NCBI RefSeq assembly: GCF_030384665.1
Contig: NC_083674.1
Span: 806,001-870,000 of the forward strand
Source of the DNA: Lodderomyces elongisporus
Lineage: Eukaryota > Ascomycota > Pichiomycetes > Serinales > Debaryomycetaceae
Length of the DNA: 64,000 nt
Direction of reading: 5' to 3'
Below the pieces are notes generated by a model. It made no database searches, had not been told where the DNA came from, and was given only the letters and a program-made list of their open reading frames with translations. Positions 31,842 to 42,319 of the stretch are shown piece by piece. Position 1 is the stretch's first letter, and each line of letters opens with the position of its first letter. The position numbers and the translations under genes were made by a program.

Positions 31842-33893
31842 TTACTTTTTACTCAATTCAATCCTTGTTCTTGCCCCATAAGTTTCACCTTTTTGTAACA
31901 CAACTTGTTTTTTGTATTCATCGAGATGAATTGCATCAACAAATCTACAAGGCTCAACGCAGAATCCATTTCGAGACCCATTCTTTCCACCGGTTTTTTC
32001 GATACTTTGACTGGTGTAGAATTGGAAGGCTGGTTCGGTAGATGATATAGTGAGTTTAACTACAGACTCGGGGTGTGTTGCCTCAATGAGTTTCTGCAAT
32101 GTCTTTGACCTAGTATCTATTGAGTTGGATGATGCACACACAACAAAACAATCATCAAATGAGTCATTTGCAGTCAAAAGTGTACTAGGCACTTCTTTCT
32201 TGATCGTTTTTCCTGTTGGCAACTTGTCTGAACCAAACTCCAAGACATCGTTTGTGAATACATTAATTTGCGTATTGTCAATAGTATCACTGTTGGATAT
32301 ATTGTAGTAACTGTGGTTTGTCAAATTGACGATTGTTGCATTTCCAGTAACTAGCTTTGATTCAAATTCAATATCAATTGAAGTAGCACCAATAGTGTAG
32401 TGCACTATAGTTTCCAATTCACCAGGGAACCCATCATTGCCATCACTATCAATCAACTTGAAATCGACCTTGAATTCCCCATCCTTGAACTTGACAACAG
32501 GACCAAAGAAATCTTGCTTATCGAAACCGTTCTTACCCGAGTGTAAAGTGTTGCTGCCTTCATTTTGAGTGAGCTTAAAAGTTTCCTCTCCATCCAATTT
32601 AAATTCACCTCCCTTGATCCTGTTGGTAAATCTTCCAATTGTTGTTCCAAGATATGGGTTCTGGTCCAGATTGTAATTCTTAGCATCGTTATAATTCAAC
32701 ACCAACTGTTGCCCTAAAAACTTGACATCTTGTATCAATGCACCTCGATTGCAAAGGCTAACTTCTAAATCACCATTTGTGAAAGTGTGCTTACGGTTAT
32801 TTTCCCCGCCAAAAGTGTCCCACTTGTAATTCTGAACTTCAAATCCATAGGGATTCTCTGTGGTCCATCTCCACAAATCCTTACATGCATCGTCGACGGT
32901 CAATTCTGCCTTCCATTTCAACTCAGTGTTTGCGCGGTTTGGCTTTGCAGTTAAATCCAACACATCTCCTTGTCTTCTTGGTGCAACTTCGTATGGTAAC
33001 TCTCTACCAACAGCTTTGCAGAATGCATTGTAAACGTCAAACACAGTTGAGCCTTTACCAGTACCAAGATTCCACTCTCTGTAAAGTCCCTTTTGCTTCT
33101 TTTCGCTCTCCAATTGCTTCAAGTAATCAAGGGCAGCAATATGACCTTTTGCCAAATCAACAACATGAATGTAATCCCTAATGGGTGTACCATCGTGGGA
33201 ATTATAGTCATTACCAAAAACAGATAGTTTTTCTCTTCTTCCAATTGCCACTTGTGCTAAATATGGAAGCAAGTTATTGGGGATTCCCAAGGGGTCTTCA
33301 CCAAGTAAACCCGATGGATGAGCACCCATTGGGTTGAAATATCTCAAAATAGCTACTTTCCATTCAGGGTCGCTGGAATGAACATCTTTCAAAATCTGCT
33401 CGATGATATATTTGGTCTTACCATAAGGGTTTGTTGGATCCATGGGGCACTCTTCGGGAATGGGGATCATCTCTGTAGGACCAAATCTAGTAACATCACC
33501 ATAAACAGTAGCACTTGACGAGAACACAATAGTCTTGACATTATTTTCTTGGCAAACATCAATCAAGTTTATGGTACCTGTGACGTTGTTTTCGTAGTAC
33601 TTTAATGGAATTTTTGTAGATTCACCAACTGCCTTCAAAGCGGCGAAATGAATAACACCAACAATGTCGTATATTTTGAAGATCTTGTCCAACTGTTCAT
33701 GATTGCGAATATCAACATTGTGAAAAGGGATATGTTGCTTAACAATGTATTCGATCCTTGCAACTGCATCATACGATGAGTTGGATAAGTTGTCGACAAT
33801 GACCACCTTGTATCCATTATTAATGAGTTCAATAACTGTGTGTGAACCTATGTAGCCTGCACCACCAGTAACAAGAATGTATTTATCAGCCAT
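31842..33893 (-). CDS. GAL10: UDP-glucose 4-epimerase / aldose 1-epimerase (Gal10)
   Basis: Fusion enzyme of 683 aa (S. cerevisiae Gal10 699 aa). The N-terminal epimerase (about 1-345) has the NAD motif VTGGAGYIGSH, the SSSATVYG segment and the catalytic YGKTK motif; it interconverts UDP-galactose and UDP-glucose. The C-terminal mutarotase (about 365-683) includes LGTTIGRFTNRI, TLHSGKNGFDKQ and NLTNHSYYNI with its catalytic histidine, and converts beta- to alpha-galactose for Gal1. ATG at 33893. A TATAAAAT (complement of about 34020-34028) lies about 130 bp upstream, and a GAL 12-mer 213 bp upstream. Confidence 0.96.
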   Translation of the reverse strand: MADKYILVTGGAGYIGSHTVIELINNGYKVVIVDNLSNSSYDAVARIEYIVKQHIPFHNVDIRNHEQLDKIFKIYDIVGVIHFAALKAVGESTKIPLKYYENNVTGTINLIDVCQENNVKTIVFSSSATVYGDVTRFGPTEMIPIPEECPMDPTNPYGKTKYIIEQILKDVHSSDPEWKVAILRYFNPMGAHPSGLLGEDPLGIPNNLLPYLAQVAIGRREKLSVFGNDYNSHDGTPIRDYIHVVDLAKGHIAALDYLKQLESEKKQKGLYREWNLGTGKGSTVFDVYNAFCKAVGRELPYEVAPRRQGDVLDLTAKPNRANTELKWKAELTVDDACKDLWRWTTENPYGFEVQNYKWDTFGGENNRKHTFTNGDLEVSLCNRGALIQDVKFLGQQLVLNYNDAKNYNLDQNPYLGTTIGRFTNRIKGGEFKLDGEETFKLTQNEGSNTLHSGKNGFDKQDFFGPVVKFKDGEFKVDFKLIDSDGNDGFPGELETIVHYTIGATSIDIEFESKLVTGNATIVNLTNHSYYNISNSDTIDNTQINVFTNDVLEFGSDKLPTGKTIKKEVPSTLLTANDSFDDCFVVCASSNSIDTRSKTLQKLIEATHPESVVKLTISSTEPAFQFYTSQSIEKTGGKNGSRNGFCVEPCRFVDAIHLDEYKKQVVLQKGETYGARTRIELSKK

Positions 33894-34105
33894 TATTAAG
33901 ATTTTCGATGTGTTGGTGTCTATTTTTTTTTTTTGCAGAGAAACGTGATTGAAAGAATGTAGAAAAAAAGAAAAAGAAAAGAAAATATTGAGTTGGAACA
34001 GGAGAGCAACATAAGCTTATTTTATATTGGATCTGGAAATTTTCAATTGTGATGCATTAATCTATACATCCAAGATCCAAACTGTAAACGGGAAAACAGA
34101 AAAAA

Positions 34106-34117
34106 TGTAACGTTGCA
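34106..34117. promoter_or_regulatory. GAL cluster 12-mer, copy 2 (TGTAACGTTGCA)
   Basis: 213 bp upstream of the GAL10 ATG. Overlaps a perfect 10-bp palindrome CGTTGCAACG at 34111-34120. Identical to copy 3 and the reverse complement of copy 1. Confidence 0.7.
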
Positions 34118-34129
34118 ACGATCTTGACT

Positions 34130-34393
34130 ATGGCAAATTTGACCCTTGACCCCATTTCACTAACAAATTTCGTGTCCGAGTGGGGTTTGACAATAACCTC
34201 ATACAATCGATATGCGTACCGGAAAGCAGCGAGGCACATTCTCGGAATAATTTCAGGTATTTTCTTGGTGTCTGAATTGGAGGGCGGAGAGGCGGCGGAG
34301 AAAAGCCCAAAAAAGTGCGTCTTTACACAAAGTGCAAATGCAGACACTGAGCAAGAAAAAAAAGAAACCAGAGAAAAAAAAAATAGAAAATAA
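34130..34393 (+). other. 87-codon ORF inside the GAL10/GAL1 promoter (doubtful gene)
   Basis: An ATG at 34130 opens 87 codons with a short hydrophobic segment (ILGIISGIFLV) and a Lys/Glu-rich end generated by A-rich DNA. It starts 13 bp after GAL 12-mer copy 2. A 60-codon frame is open on the opposite strand over the same DNA. The unusual composition may reflect regulatory sequence rather than coding. Confidence 0.2.
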
Positions 34394-34833
34394 TAATCTT
34401 TTTGTTCATTAATTTTTTGTTTATTAATTTTTTTTCTTTTCAGCAAGAGGTGCCTTACCTGATCTCACAGGGAAAGTTCAGATTGAACCGTTTATTGGTA
34501 AGCGATCCCATTAAAAAAAGTTAGACACACACCGTGGTAGGATGAGAGAAGAAACAAAAAAAAAAAAGAAAAGAAAGCTCCAATGGATGTTATGGCAAGT
34601 TCTGATTATTAGAAAACTCTATGGTTTTATTTAATATTAAAAATCGAGGGAAGAAAAAGAAACAAAAAAATTGAATTTTTCATTTAACTGTTAATCTAGA
34701 GAAATACATACTAATCTTTTTTAGTTTAGTGAAAACAAACTGTATTTCGAAAGGTTTTGTTTATGCTTAATCTTTTTTCTTTTTCTTTTTCCGACAATAC
34801 ACTCAAAGATTGTTGAAATGGCAAAAAAGTCAA

Positions 34834-34845
34834 TGTAACGTTGCA
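34834..34845. promoter_or_regulatory. GAL cluster 12-mer, copy 3 (TGTAACGTTGCA)
   Basis: 369 bp upstream of the GAL1 ATG, same orientation and sequence as copy 2. Confidence 0.7.
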
Positions 34846-35213
34846 ATATCTACAACATATGTGGTGAAGCGCATTAAAAAATGAAAAAAGTGTCTGTGGG
34901 GGATGTGGAGAGTACTCCGACAAAAAGTATGCTTAGCGTCTAAAAAATAAATTATTATTGAAAACAAATTAAAAATAAATACAGGTTTGGAATAGACATT
35001 GTTATTTATTTTCTTCGGAACAAATATCGCTCAACACAACCATTACTCGGATGCCTCAACTGAAAATATATGTGAACACATTAAATACCCAACCAATTCC
35101 TCTCGAAGAATAACTTTTATATCCCATTTTACTTTTCTTTAATTTTTTTATATATATATTTTTTATATCTAGCGTTATACCCATTGACTACGCCAAAATA
35201 TTTTTTTTCAATC

Positions 35214-36540
35214 ATGTCACCAACAATTCCAACATTTGAAGATTTGTCCTTTTACGCAAATAGTGAGAAAGCACAACAGCTTCGGTATGATGCATTAGCT
35301 TCACAGTTTCACACAAATTTCCCCTCTTCCAAAATTGACTTTTTTGCTAGATCACCAGGTAGAGTGAATTTGATTGGCGATCATATTGATTACAATTATT
35401 TCCCGGTATTGCCAATGGCGATTGATGTTGATGTGGTTGCTGCTGTTTCTGTTAACCAAGAAGAAGATGATGATGATGAAGAAGAAGAAAAAGAAAAAGA
35501 AAAAGAAAAAGAAAAAGAAAAAGAAAAAGAAAAAAAAGACCATGCTAGTGTCAATAATTCGATTGTCATTACAAATACAAAGAGTGATGAATTTCCTCGA
35601 GAGGTCATTGCCTTGCCCAAAGAGGGAGAGGAGATCAAAATGGATGAGCATCACGGATGGGCAAACTATTTTCGATGTGCATTGATTGTTGCTCATAAAT
35701 ATTTACAAGGAAACTCTAAAAAATCCACCCTCGTGAGCACCTCTACTTCCTCTTCTCCAATTAGTTTCAAATTGAGAGGAATGAAGATGTGTTTTGATGG
35801 CTCGGTACCAACTGGTGGTGGTTTGTCTTCTTCAGCTGCGTTTTGTGTTACTGCTACACTTGCAATCTTGTATGCTGCAGGAGTAACCAACTTATCCAAG
35901 GCCGATTTGACTAGAATCACCGTTGTTTCCGAACATTATATTGGTCTCAATAATGGCGGTATGGATCAATGTGCCTCTGTGAATGGAGAAACGGGTCATG
36001 CAATGGCTATCGCTTTTAAGCCCCAATTGAAAGCAACACCAGTGCAATTCCCTGTTGAGGATTTGACATTCATAATTACCAATAGTTTGCAAGTGTCCAA
36101 CAAGCATGAAACTGCACCGGTGCACTATAATTTGAGAGTAGTTGAAATGGCCATTGCCAGTGATTTACTTGCAAAGAAATTGGGTGTTGAGGATAAAGCA
36201 GTAAAGGATTCAAACTTGAGCACTACATCATTGAGAAGTATTATGGATGCATATCTTGGAGAATGGAATGGAGATGACGTGGATCAGGGTATAGCAAATG
36301 TGAAAAAGATGATTGATGAGGTTGAGCGTTATTTGAAGAAAGGCAATGGAGGTGGCAACCACGACAGTGACGGATATACAGTTGCCGAAGCTAGCCAACA
36401 GTTACAAATTACAGAAACTGAATTTCAGAGCAAATATCTTTCCAAGTTTCCTGTGAGATTTGAAAAGCTTCAATTATACCAAAGAGCAAAGCATGTATAT
36501 AGGGAATCATTGAGGGTGTTGCAAACATTGAAGCTTTTGC

Positions 36541-36580
<40 letters not shown>

Positions 36581-36920
36581 GTCACAAGGCTCAGACAATG
36601 AGTTTCTTTCTAAATTTGGCCAATTGATGAATGAGTCGCAACAGGACCTTGATCAATTGAATCAATCATCAAATGACAAATTGAATGAAATCTGTCAATT
36701 GGCATTGCGTAATGGCTCGTACGGCTCGCGCGTTACTGGCGCTGGATGGGGTGGATCAATTGTTCATTTAACCACTGTTGACAAGTTACCCCATTTAACA
36801 AAGATTTTCAAGGAGTATTTCAAGAAGGAATTTCCCGGAGTGCAAGAGTCTGAATTAGCCGAGGCGATTATCGACAGTCAGCCTGCTATGGGGAGCTGTA
36901 TCATTAAACATGTGAAATAA
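35214..36920 (+). CDS. GAL1: Galactokinase Gal1
   Basis: GHMP-family kinase of 568 aa phosphorylating galactose at C1. The galactokinase signature is GRVNLIGDHIDY, with Asp at residue 56 where Glu is common, and the ATP-binding GGGLSSSAA (201-209) is complete. The Ser-Ala pair missing from the non-catalytic Gal3 is therefore present, and enzyme activity is expected. The third motif is VTGAGWGGS near 530. Two low-complexity inserts are visible: a Glu/Lys repeat (about 83-108) and 14 codons of CAA/CAG giving polyGln (about 443-456). They explain the length over S. cerevisiae Gal1 (528 aa). The first in-frame ATG is at 35214; ten more codons are open from a TTG. Confidence 0.95.
35482..35537. 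repeat. (GAAAAA)n repeat in GAL1
   Basis: About eight 6-bp units encoding alternating Glu-Lys, inserted after the N-terminal galactokinase strand region. Confidence 0.88.
36540..36581. repeat. (CAA)n polyGln repeat in GAL1
   Basis: Fourteen CAA/CAG codons encoding a Gln run in the C-terminal half of GAL1. Confidence 0.92.
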
Positions 36921-37420
36921 CTAGGCAGTAAGAGAAGAAATGAAAGGAAATAGTAAAATAGAAATTGGGAAATTGAATTGGGACAAGAAGACCTCTTGTA
37001 GCTGGCTCTGTTGTGTAGAAACTAAAAAAAAAAAAAGTTAATCACGTGGACATGTAGTTTCAACAACATTGAATCGTGTATGTATATGTAGATATCTGTG
37101 CAACATTCCAAATTTTTTTTGTCACATGCCAATTATTTTCAAAGTGAACAAGAGAGCAAAAGACAAAAGATACAATACAATACAATTCAAATTATTTTCT
37201 GTACCGTTTGAGCCTTTCAGACGATGACAGAAAAAAAAAAAAGAAGAAGGAAAAGCGCTGATCAGCATTACAAAAAGGAGAAAGAGGGTAGCGGTAAGGA
37301 TAAAACCAGAAACCAGTTGTACCTAAAACAACGTGAGTCGTTGATGATCAATACGAGCTAATATGATTTTAACTAACCTATCGTGTAAAAAAAAATACCA
37401 AACTCAACATCGACAACAAT

Positions 37421-37470
37421 CACGATCACGATAACGATCACGATAACGATAACGATAGCGATAGTGATAT
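37421..37470. repeat. CGATCA/CGATAA hexamer repeat
   Basis: About eight degenerate CGATAA-type hexamers in tandem within the gene-free region. Confidence 0.75.
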
Positions 37471-39259
37471 ACATAAAGGATAGCACATACCATACAATTA
37501 ATATCACATGCTAAATCCAAGAACGTGGTTCAAGTCTTTTTGTTTTTAAATTTTAATTTCAATTTTAAGTTTCTTTCCTCTTTTCATTTCACCAGTATGC
37601 GGCGAAACACAAAGTGTAATTGTGGCTTTCATAACCAGTTATCAAAAGAGGTTACGATGCAGAGGGTTTGAAAGGGCTCATGGTTGTTCTTTTTATTTTT
37701 TTATTTTTTTATTTTTTCAATTTTTTTATTTTGTTTTGGGAAGAAGGGAGGGGAAGGAAAGGTGTTTGGTTCTAGAATATTTAAACACAGATTCTCGTTT
37801 TTTTTTTTTTGCATTGTAGATAAATGCGTGCTGATCATTGAAAGTTCTAGAGTTGCACCTATAAGCAAGTTTGGAATCTATTCATAAGCGATTAAAAAAA
37901 AGTAGTATGAGGCGAATGGACTTGATACAGTTATTTTTGTTAAAATTCAATTTAGAGGAAACCAATGAAAATGCTAAGTAAGTTTCTAGATTATATTCCT
38001 TTCATTGCTTTTGTTGTATAGCACACCACAAAGCTTGTGACACAGTTGTTTCTGTTGTTTTCTTTTTTTTTTTTTAAAAAAAAAAATACTATTTCATTTT
38101 CATACCCTTATTGTATCTCTGTCTGTTCCTCAAATTAGTTGTTCTTTATTGTTTTTATTTTGTTTTATTTTGTTTTATTTTTTTTCCCTTCTTTATTTGA
38201 AGCTCAGTTGCTGCTTGTCTTGCCGTAATTATGAACAAGTCTTTTGACTTTTTTGCCATTGATCTATCATATGCTATGAACGGAGATTGAAGTTATACAG
38301 TGTACAATATTTTGTTGCACTGTAGGGACTATCAAAGTTGTATTGGTTCTTCTACAAAAAGATATTGGGCAATGGTTATGATTTCTTCTTTTCGGAATTA
38401 AGGTGAGATGTAACCTAGTTTGTACAGATAGCATGGAAATGATATGATGGAATCGAAAAAAAAAATGGTTTCATGAGTTTCATGGGATATTCTAAATTGG
38501 GTTTCGTTACATAACATTAACTCCGACATACTGAATATGATGGAAAAATTATGGAAAAAAAAAAAACAAGAAAATTATTTTAATAATATTCAATTGCCTA
38601 ATTCGGAGAGTATACACTAGACAGTGTCTCAATTGTGCGCAGAAACAGACAAGAGAATTTACGACAAGGGATCTTTCTGCAAGTCGAAAAGTAGACAAGA
38701 CACCAAGGTCAGTTGTTTAATAGATAAAGAAAAAAAGTGGAAAAAAAAAGAAGAAACAAAGAATAATAATAAAGAAGAAAACCACGTGAGGTTAATGAAT
38801 TTACTATTTGCTTAATTGCTTATTTGCTTGTGAGTATTAGGCAACACCCAAGCAATCGTTAAGATGATAAACTTACCACATTGGATTGCAAAAAAAAAAG
38901 AAAGTTATTAGTAGCAAGTTTCATCTAATTCAACCAATGAGTATAAATTCGCTCTACCGAGGTTAAATACAATCTATATGGCGTGCCTTCCTAATCGGGA
39001 GATGCGGAAAATAAAGTAAAAATTGAAATAAAAGAATGTCAGGAAAAGAGCAAAATGGAAAAAAGAAGCGAGGAATGAGATCACTCGAAATTAAAATATC
39101 GATAAAAACCAAAAAAAGGCAAACATCAACTAGAGGAAAATGGCAACATATGTAGATTAGTTTGCGGGATTGCTTTTTCTTTTTAATACTACGAACAGTC
39201 ATAGAGTTGGCCCACACGAATCAACTCACATACTATGAGTTTTGGAAAACAGAAAAGAA

Positions 39260-39290
39260 AGGGAAAGGGAAAGGGAAAGGGAAAGGGAAA
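39260..39290. repeat. (GGGAAA)n repeat
   Basis: Four to five tandem GGGAAA units giving regularly spaced G triplets on the + strand. Confidence 0.85.
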
Positions 39291-41032
39291 ATGAAGAAAG
39301 TAAGAAAACAAAGAAATCATGTTCTTTCTTTGAGACCTTCGTTCGTTCCTTTTCTTTTCGTTTTATTTTGAATTTTTTTTTTACTTTTACTATTGCTTTA
39401 CTACTACAAGATCATCTTTCCAAAGTCCCCTGACTCGCTAGCTTTCTCTCTCTCTGTCTTTCTCTCTCTTTTTTTTATCTGGCCTGCTCATTTTTGCAGC
39501 ATGACACGTGCTTGCATCGACTTACTTCCTGAACTTTCCGATAGCAGCACAAGAATGACCTCGACCCCTTGTGAGAACTCTATACTTCCTGTAAAATGTA
39601 ATAGATTAGACTAGAAGAAAGAGTATAGAGCGAAAGACGGAGAGGAACAACAGAAAGGTTTTTGTGTGTATGAGAAGGTTGAATTCATTGGTAGTGGTGG
39701 TCGTAGAGAAATCGGTAGCAAGCAGTGAATCCAGTAAGTTGTGGCTTTTGCAAATGTGTACAATTGGTGGCGAAGTTGCTAAATTTTGCATCTGAAAATT
39801 TTAGGGGCTTGTAGTTAGTTCTAGACAAGAGTGCAAAGGGGAGTATAATTTAAAAAAAAAAGAAAAAACATACATGTCAAAGCATTTACTTATGATCTTG
39901 CTTTAAGTCCGCAAACACAATCTTTCTACTTTTTTTGTTGTTGCATTTCATTTTGCGTGTTGCATGTTTTATATTCTTTATTTTTCCTTGATTTCTTTTC
40001 TTTTTTCCTTATTTTGCTTTAGCCTACATTCTTTTGTTTTTGAAAGCCAAGTAAAGGAATGAGGACGAAGATGACAGGGAGTTTGAGAGGATACAAGTAC
40101 CTAGCGCGTTTGAACGTTTAAATAAAGAGTTTATTGGTATTCCCGAAAAAAAAAAAAAAAAAAAAAAAGAAAAAATGGAAAAGGAGGCAAGAATGCGGCA
40201 GAGACCAGTAGTATATTATTCCATAGAGTACTTTAGAATACTTTGGAGCTACATAGTGTATACACTTTTTTAGGTAAGCTAAATATGTATTATTTGTTTA
40301 TCCGGTATAATATTACCATATTATAAATAGAATGTGACACATAGTCTATGCCATGGAAGCCTTTCTCATCTAGGTTCGCGAATAATATTTTTAACACCTT
40401 GTGCTTCTACGGAAATGATTGTGAAAGAAAAAAAAAGATATAGAAAAAACGAATTGCCTCAACAGAGAGAGGAAGAGTAAAAATTTTCACATGCTTCTGG
40501 TATCGGAGTTCAAAACAGAACAATAATCCCAAAGCGTAAACGAATGCGATGCTTCAGTCTAGAATTGGTTGAAGCTGGACAAAAAACAATCTGCTGTCAA
40601 AATTGAAAACACACAGAGTCAGAGCCAAAACAGGTGTTTGTGGGTCAATTGGAAGAGGCTGTGATAATTCGATTCTTTTCTTCCTGTTGTTTCTTCCTAT
40701 TGTTGCTGGGTGGTGGTGTTCTTATCATTTCCACTACTACTTTTAATCTTACTCTTCTTATTTTTATTATTATTGTTGTTGTTGTTGTTGTTCTTGGGTT
40801 AATAAACTTTTCTCAATGAGAGATTATATCATGTGGAACAATAATATTTCGATCTTCTACCCTTTCACAATAGCCAGTTTCTCTTTTCCTTTTTCTTTTT
40901 GTTCCTTTTTTTTTCAATCTTTTCTTTGTACGTAAAACTTAAGCTACTTGGAAAACATGCGATTCTTATTCCACGATTGTGAGAATAGAGGTAGCGCAAC
41001 AAGATCATACCACCCAAACCAGAAAATAAAAG

Positions 41033-41094
41033 AATTAAAAATAAAAATAAAAATATAAATAAAAATAAAAATAAAAATAAAAATAAAAATAAAA
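41033..41094. repeat. (AAAAAT)n repeat
   Basis: About ten units of AAAAAT with few interruptions. Confidence 0.85.
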
Positions 41095-41809
41095 ACGAAG
41101 TAGATAATAGACTAAGGTTACATACAAATTTCAATTCTAGGGCAAGCCATTCTACTTTGTTGTGCAACATGAGCTGAGTACCAAGAATTCCAGAATTTGT
41201 CGTCAGATGAGATAAAAGTTGCAAATAAAAATAGTGGAAGGAGTTGGGAAATCTGATATATACGTGAGCTTCTTTTTTTCGCTTTTTTCTTTTCTTTTTT
41301 CTTTTTTCTTTTTTCTTCTTTCTTTTTTTGTTTTTCAATGGTTCGTCTCTTGTCTTGCAAACAAAAAAAATAAGTTTATTCAGTGACTAAGAATATAGAG
41401 AGAAAGTGACAAAAGACGAATAGATGTAAGAAAACCAAGAATCAAGAACTAAGAAGGGGCAAAAAATAAATTGGAAAAAAGAAGGGAGGGAATGGCGCGG
41501 GTAGGTGGAAGTATAGAGAATTAGTAGGGCCAAAATAAAAAAAAAATAAAATAAAAGTTGAATGAGATAGATTTGCTAGTCACCTTCACAGAGCAAGCTC
41601 CGTATTTAACATAAGATGTTCTTAGTATAGAAATATTTCAGAGTCTGTTACCTCCTTGCCTCTTTGTCTCTTTGCAATTGTAAATCCTATTAACTCCTGG
41701 TATGGAAAAAGAAACAATAGTACTTTTGGTTAGCTGTTTTTCCACTGTCTATTTTTTTTTAATCTCAATGAATTTCTGATTATCCGTCTGTAAGCTTTTT
41801 TTTTATTTT

Positions 41810-41912
41810 TTGATTTCTTTTTATTTTTTTTTATTTTTTTTTATTTTTTTTATTTTTTTATTTTTTTATTTTTTTTATTTTATTATTTTTTTATTTTTTT
41901 ATTTTTTTTTTT
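41810..41912. repeat. (ATTTTTTT)n T-rich array
   Basis: About 100 bp of T-runs of 5-9 separated by single A, the most extreme T-tract of the window, about 400 bp upstream of the SHA3 ATG. Confidence 0.85.
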
Positions 41913-42319
41913 TATCACATGGCCCACGGCATGCAAGCCAAGTGCAGTACATGAAGTACCACGGCCTATAACGCCGGAACATCGTTTACAACCACATTTT
42001 CGCAATTCGCAATTTCACCAACAACCATTACTCACATTTCACTAGTAGTACAAGAGAGACAAAAAGATACATACATACATATACGTATATACATACAAAC
42101 GAATATATATATATATATATACCGATGAATTCCTCCCCACCTTTACTGCCCTGGTTCCTGGTATCTTTTTCTTTTTGAATGTTTTCTTCTTTCTTCTTTT
42201 TTATTTTCTTTATTCCTTTTTTCTATCTTCTTTTATTTTAGTCTTCTAATCTTTACTACACTAATCGATATCTGACTGATTTACTTTTATATCCTGTAAC
42301 AATCGCTATACTTTGACAA

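Larger units (their letters stand above)
33894..35213. promoter_or_regulatory. divergent GAL10/GAL1 promoter region
   Basis: 1.3 kb between the two start codons. Two copies of TGTAACGTTGCA lie at 34106-34117 and 34834-34845. A TATATATATA run at about 35149-35158 precedes GAL1 and a TATAAAAT precedes GAL10. The stretch 34120-34330 is less AT-rich than its surroundings and contains an 87-codon ORF (separate entry). No Gal4 consensus was seen. Confidence 0.6.
36921..42319. other. 5.4 kb gene-free region between GAL1 and SHA3
   Basis: No frame longer than about 70 codons looks coding on either strand, and no tRNA or snoRNA signature was found. It is very AT-rich. It contains CGATAA/CGATCA repeats (37421-37470), three CACGTG sites (37043, 38783, 39505), GGGAAA repeats (39260-39290) and a run of 23 A (40146-40168). 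(AAAAAT)n lies at 41033-41094 and (ATTTTTTT)n at about 41810-41912. A mixed TA repeat at 42079-42121 lies close to the SHA3 start. It may be a long SHA3 regulatory/leader region, non-coding RNA or a centromere-type region; nothing decides this. Confidence 0.55.

Noticed and set aside
33894..35213. Gal4 sites in the GAL1-GAL10 promoter
   Set aside because: CGG and CCG triplets occur but none with the 11-bp spacing.
37526..37541. tRNA-like B box (GTGGTTCAAGTC)
   Set aside because: No A box or cloverleaf pairing upstream; no tRNA gene was found anywhere in the window.
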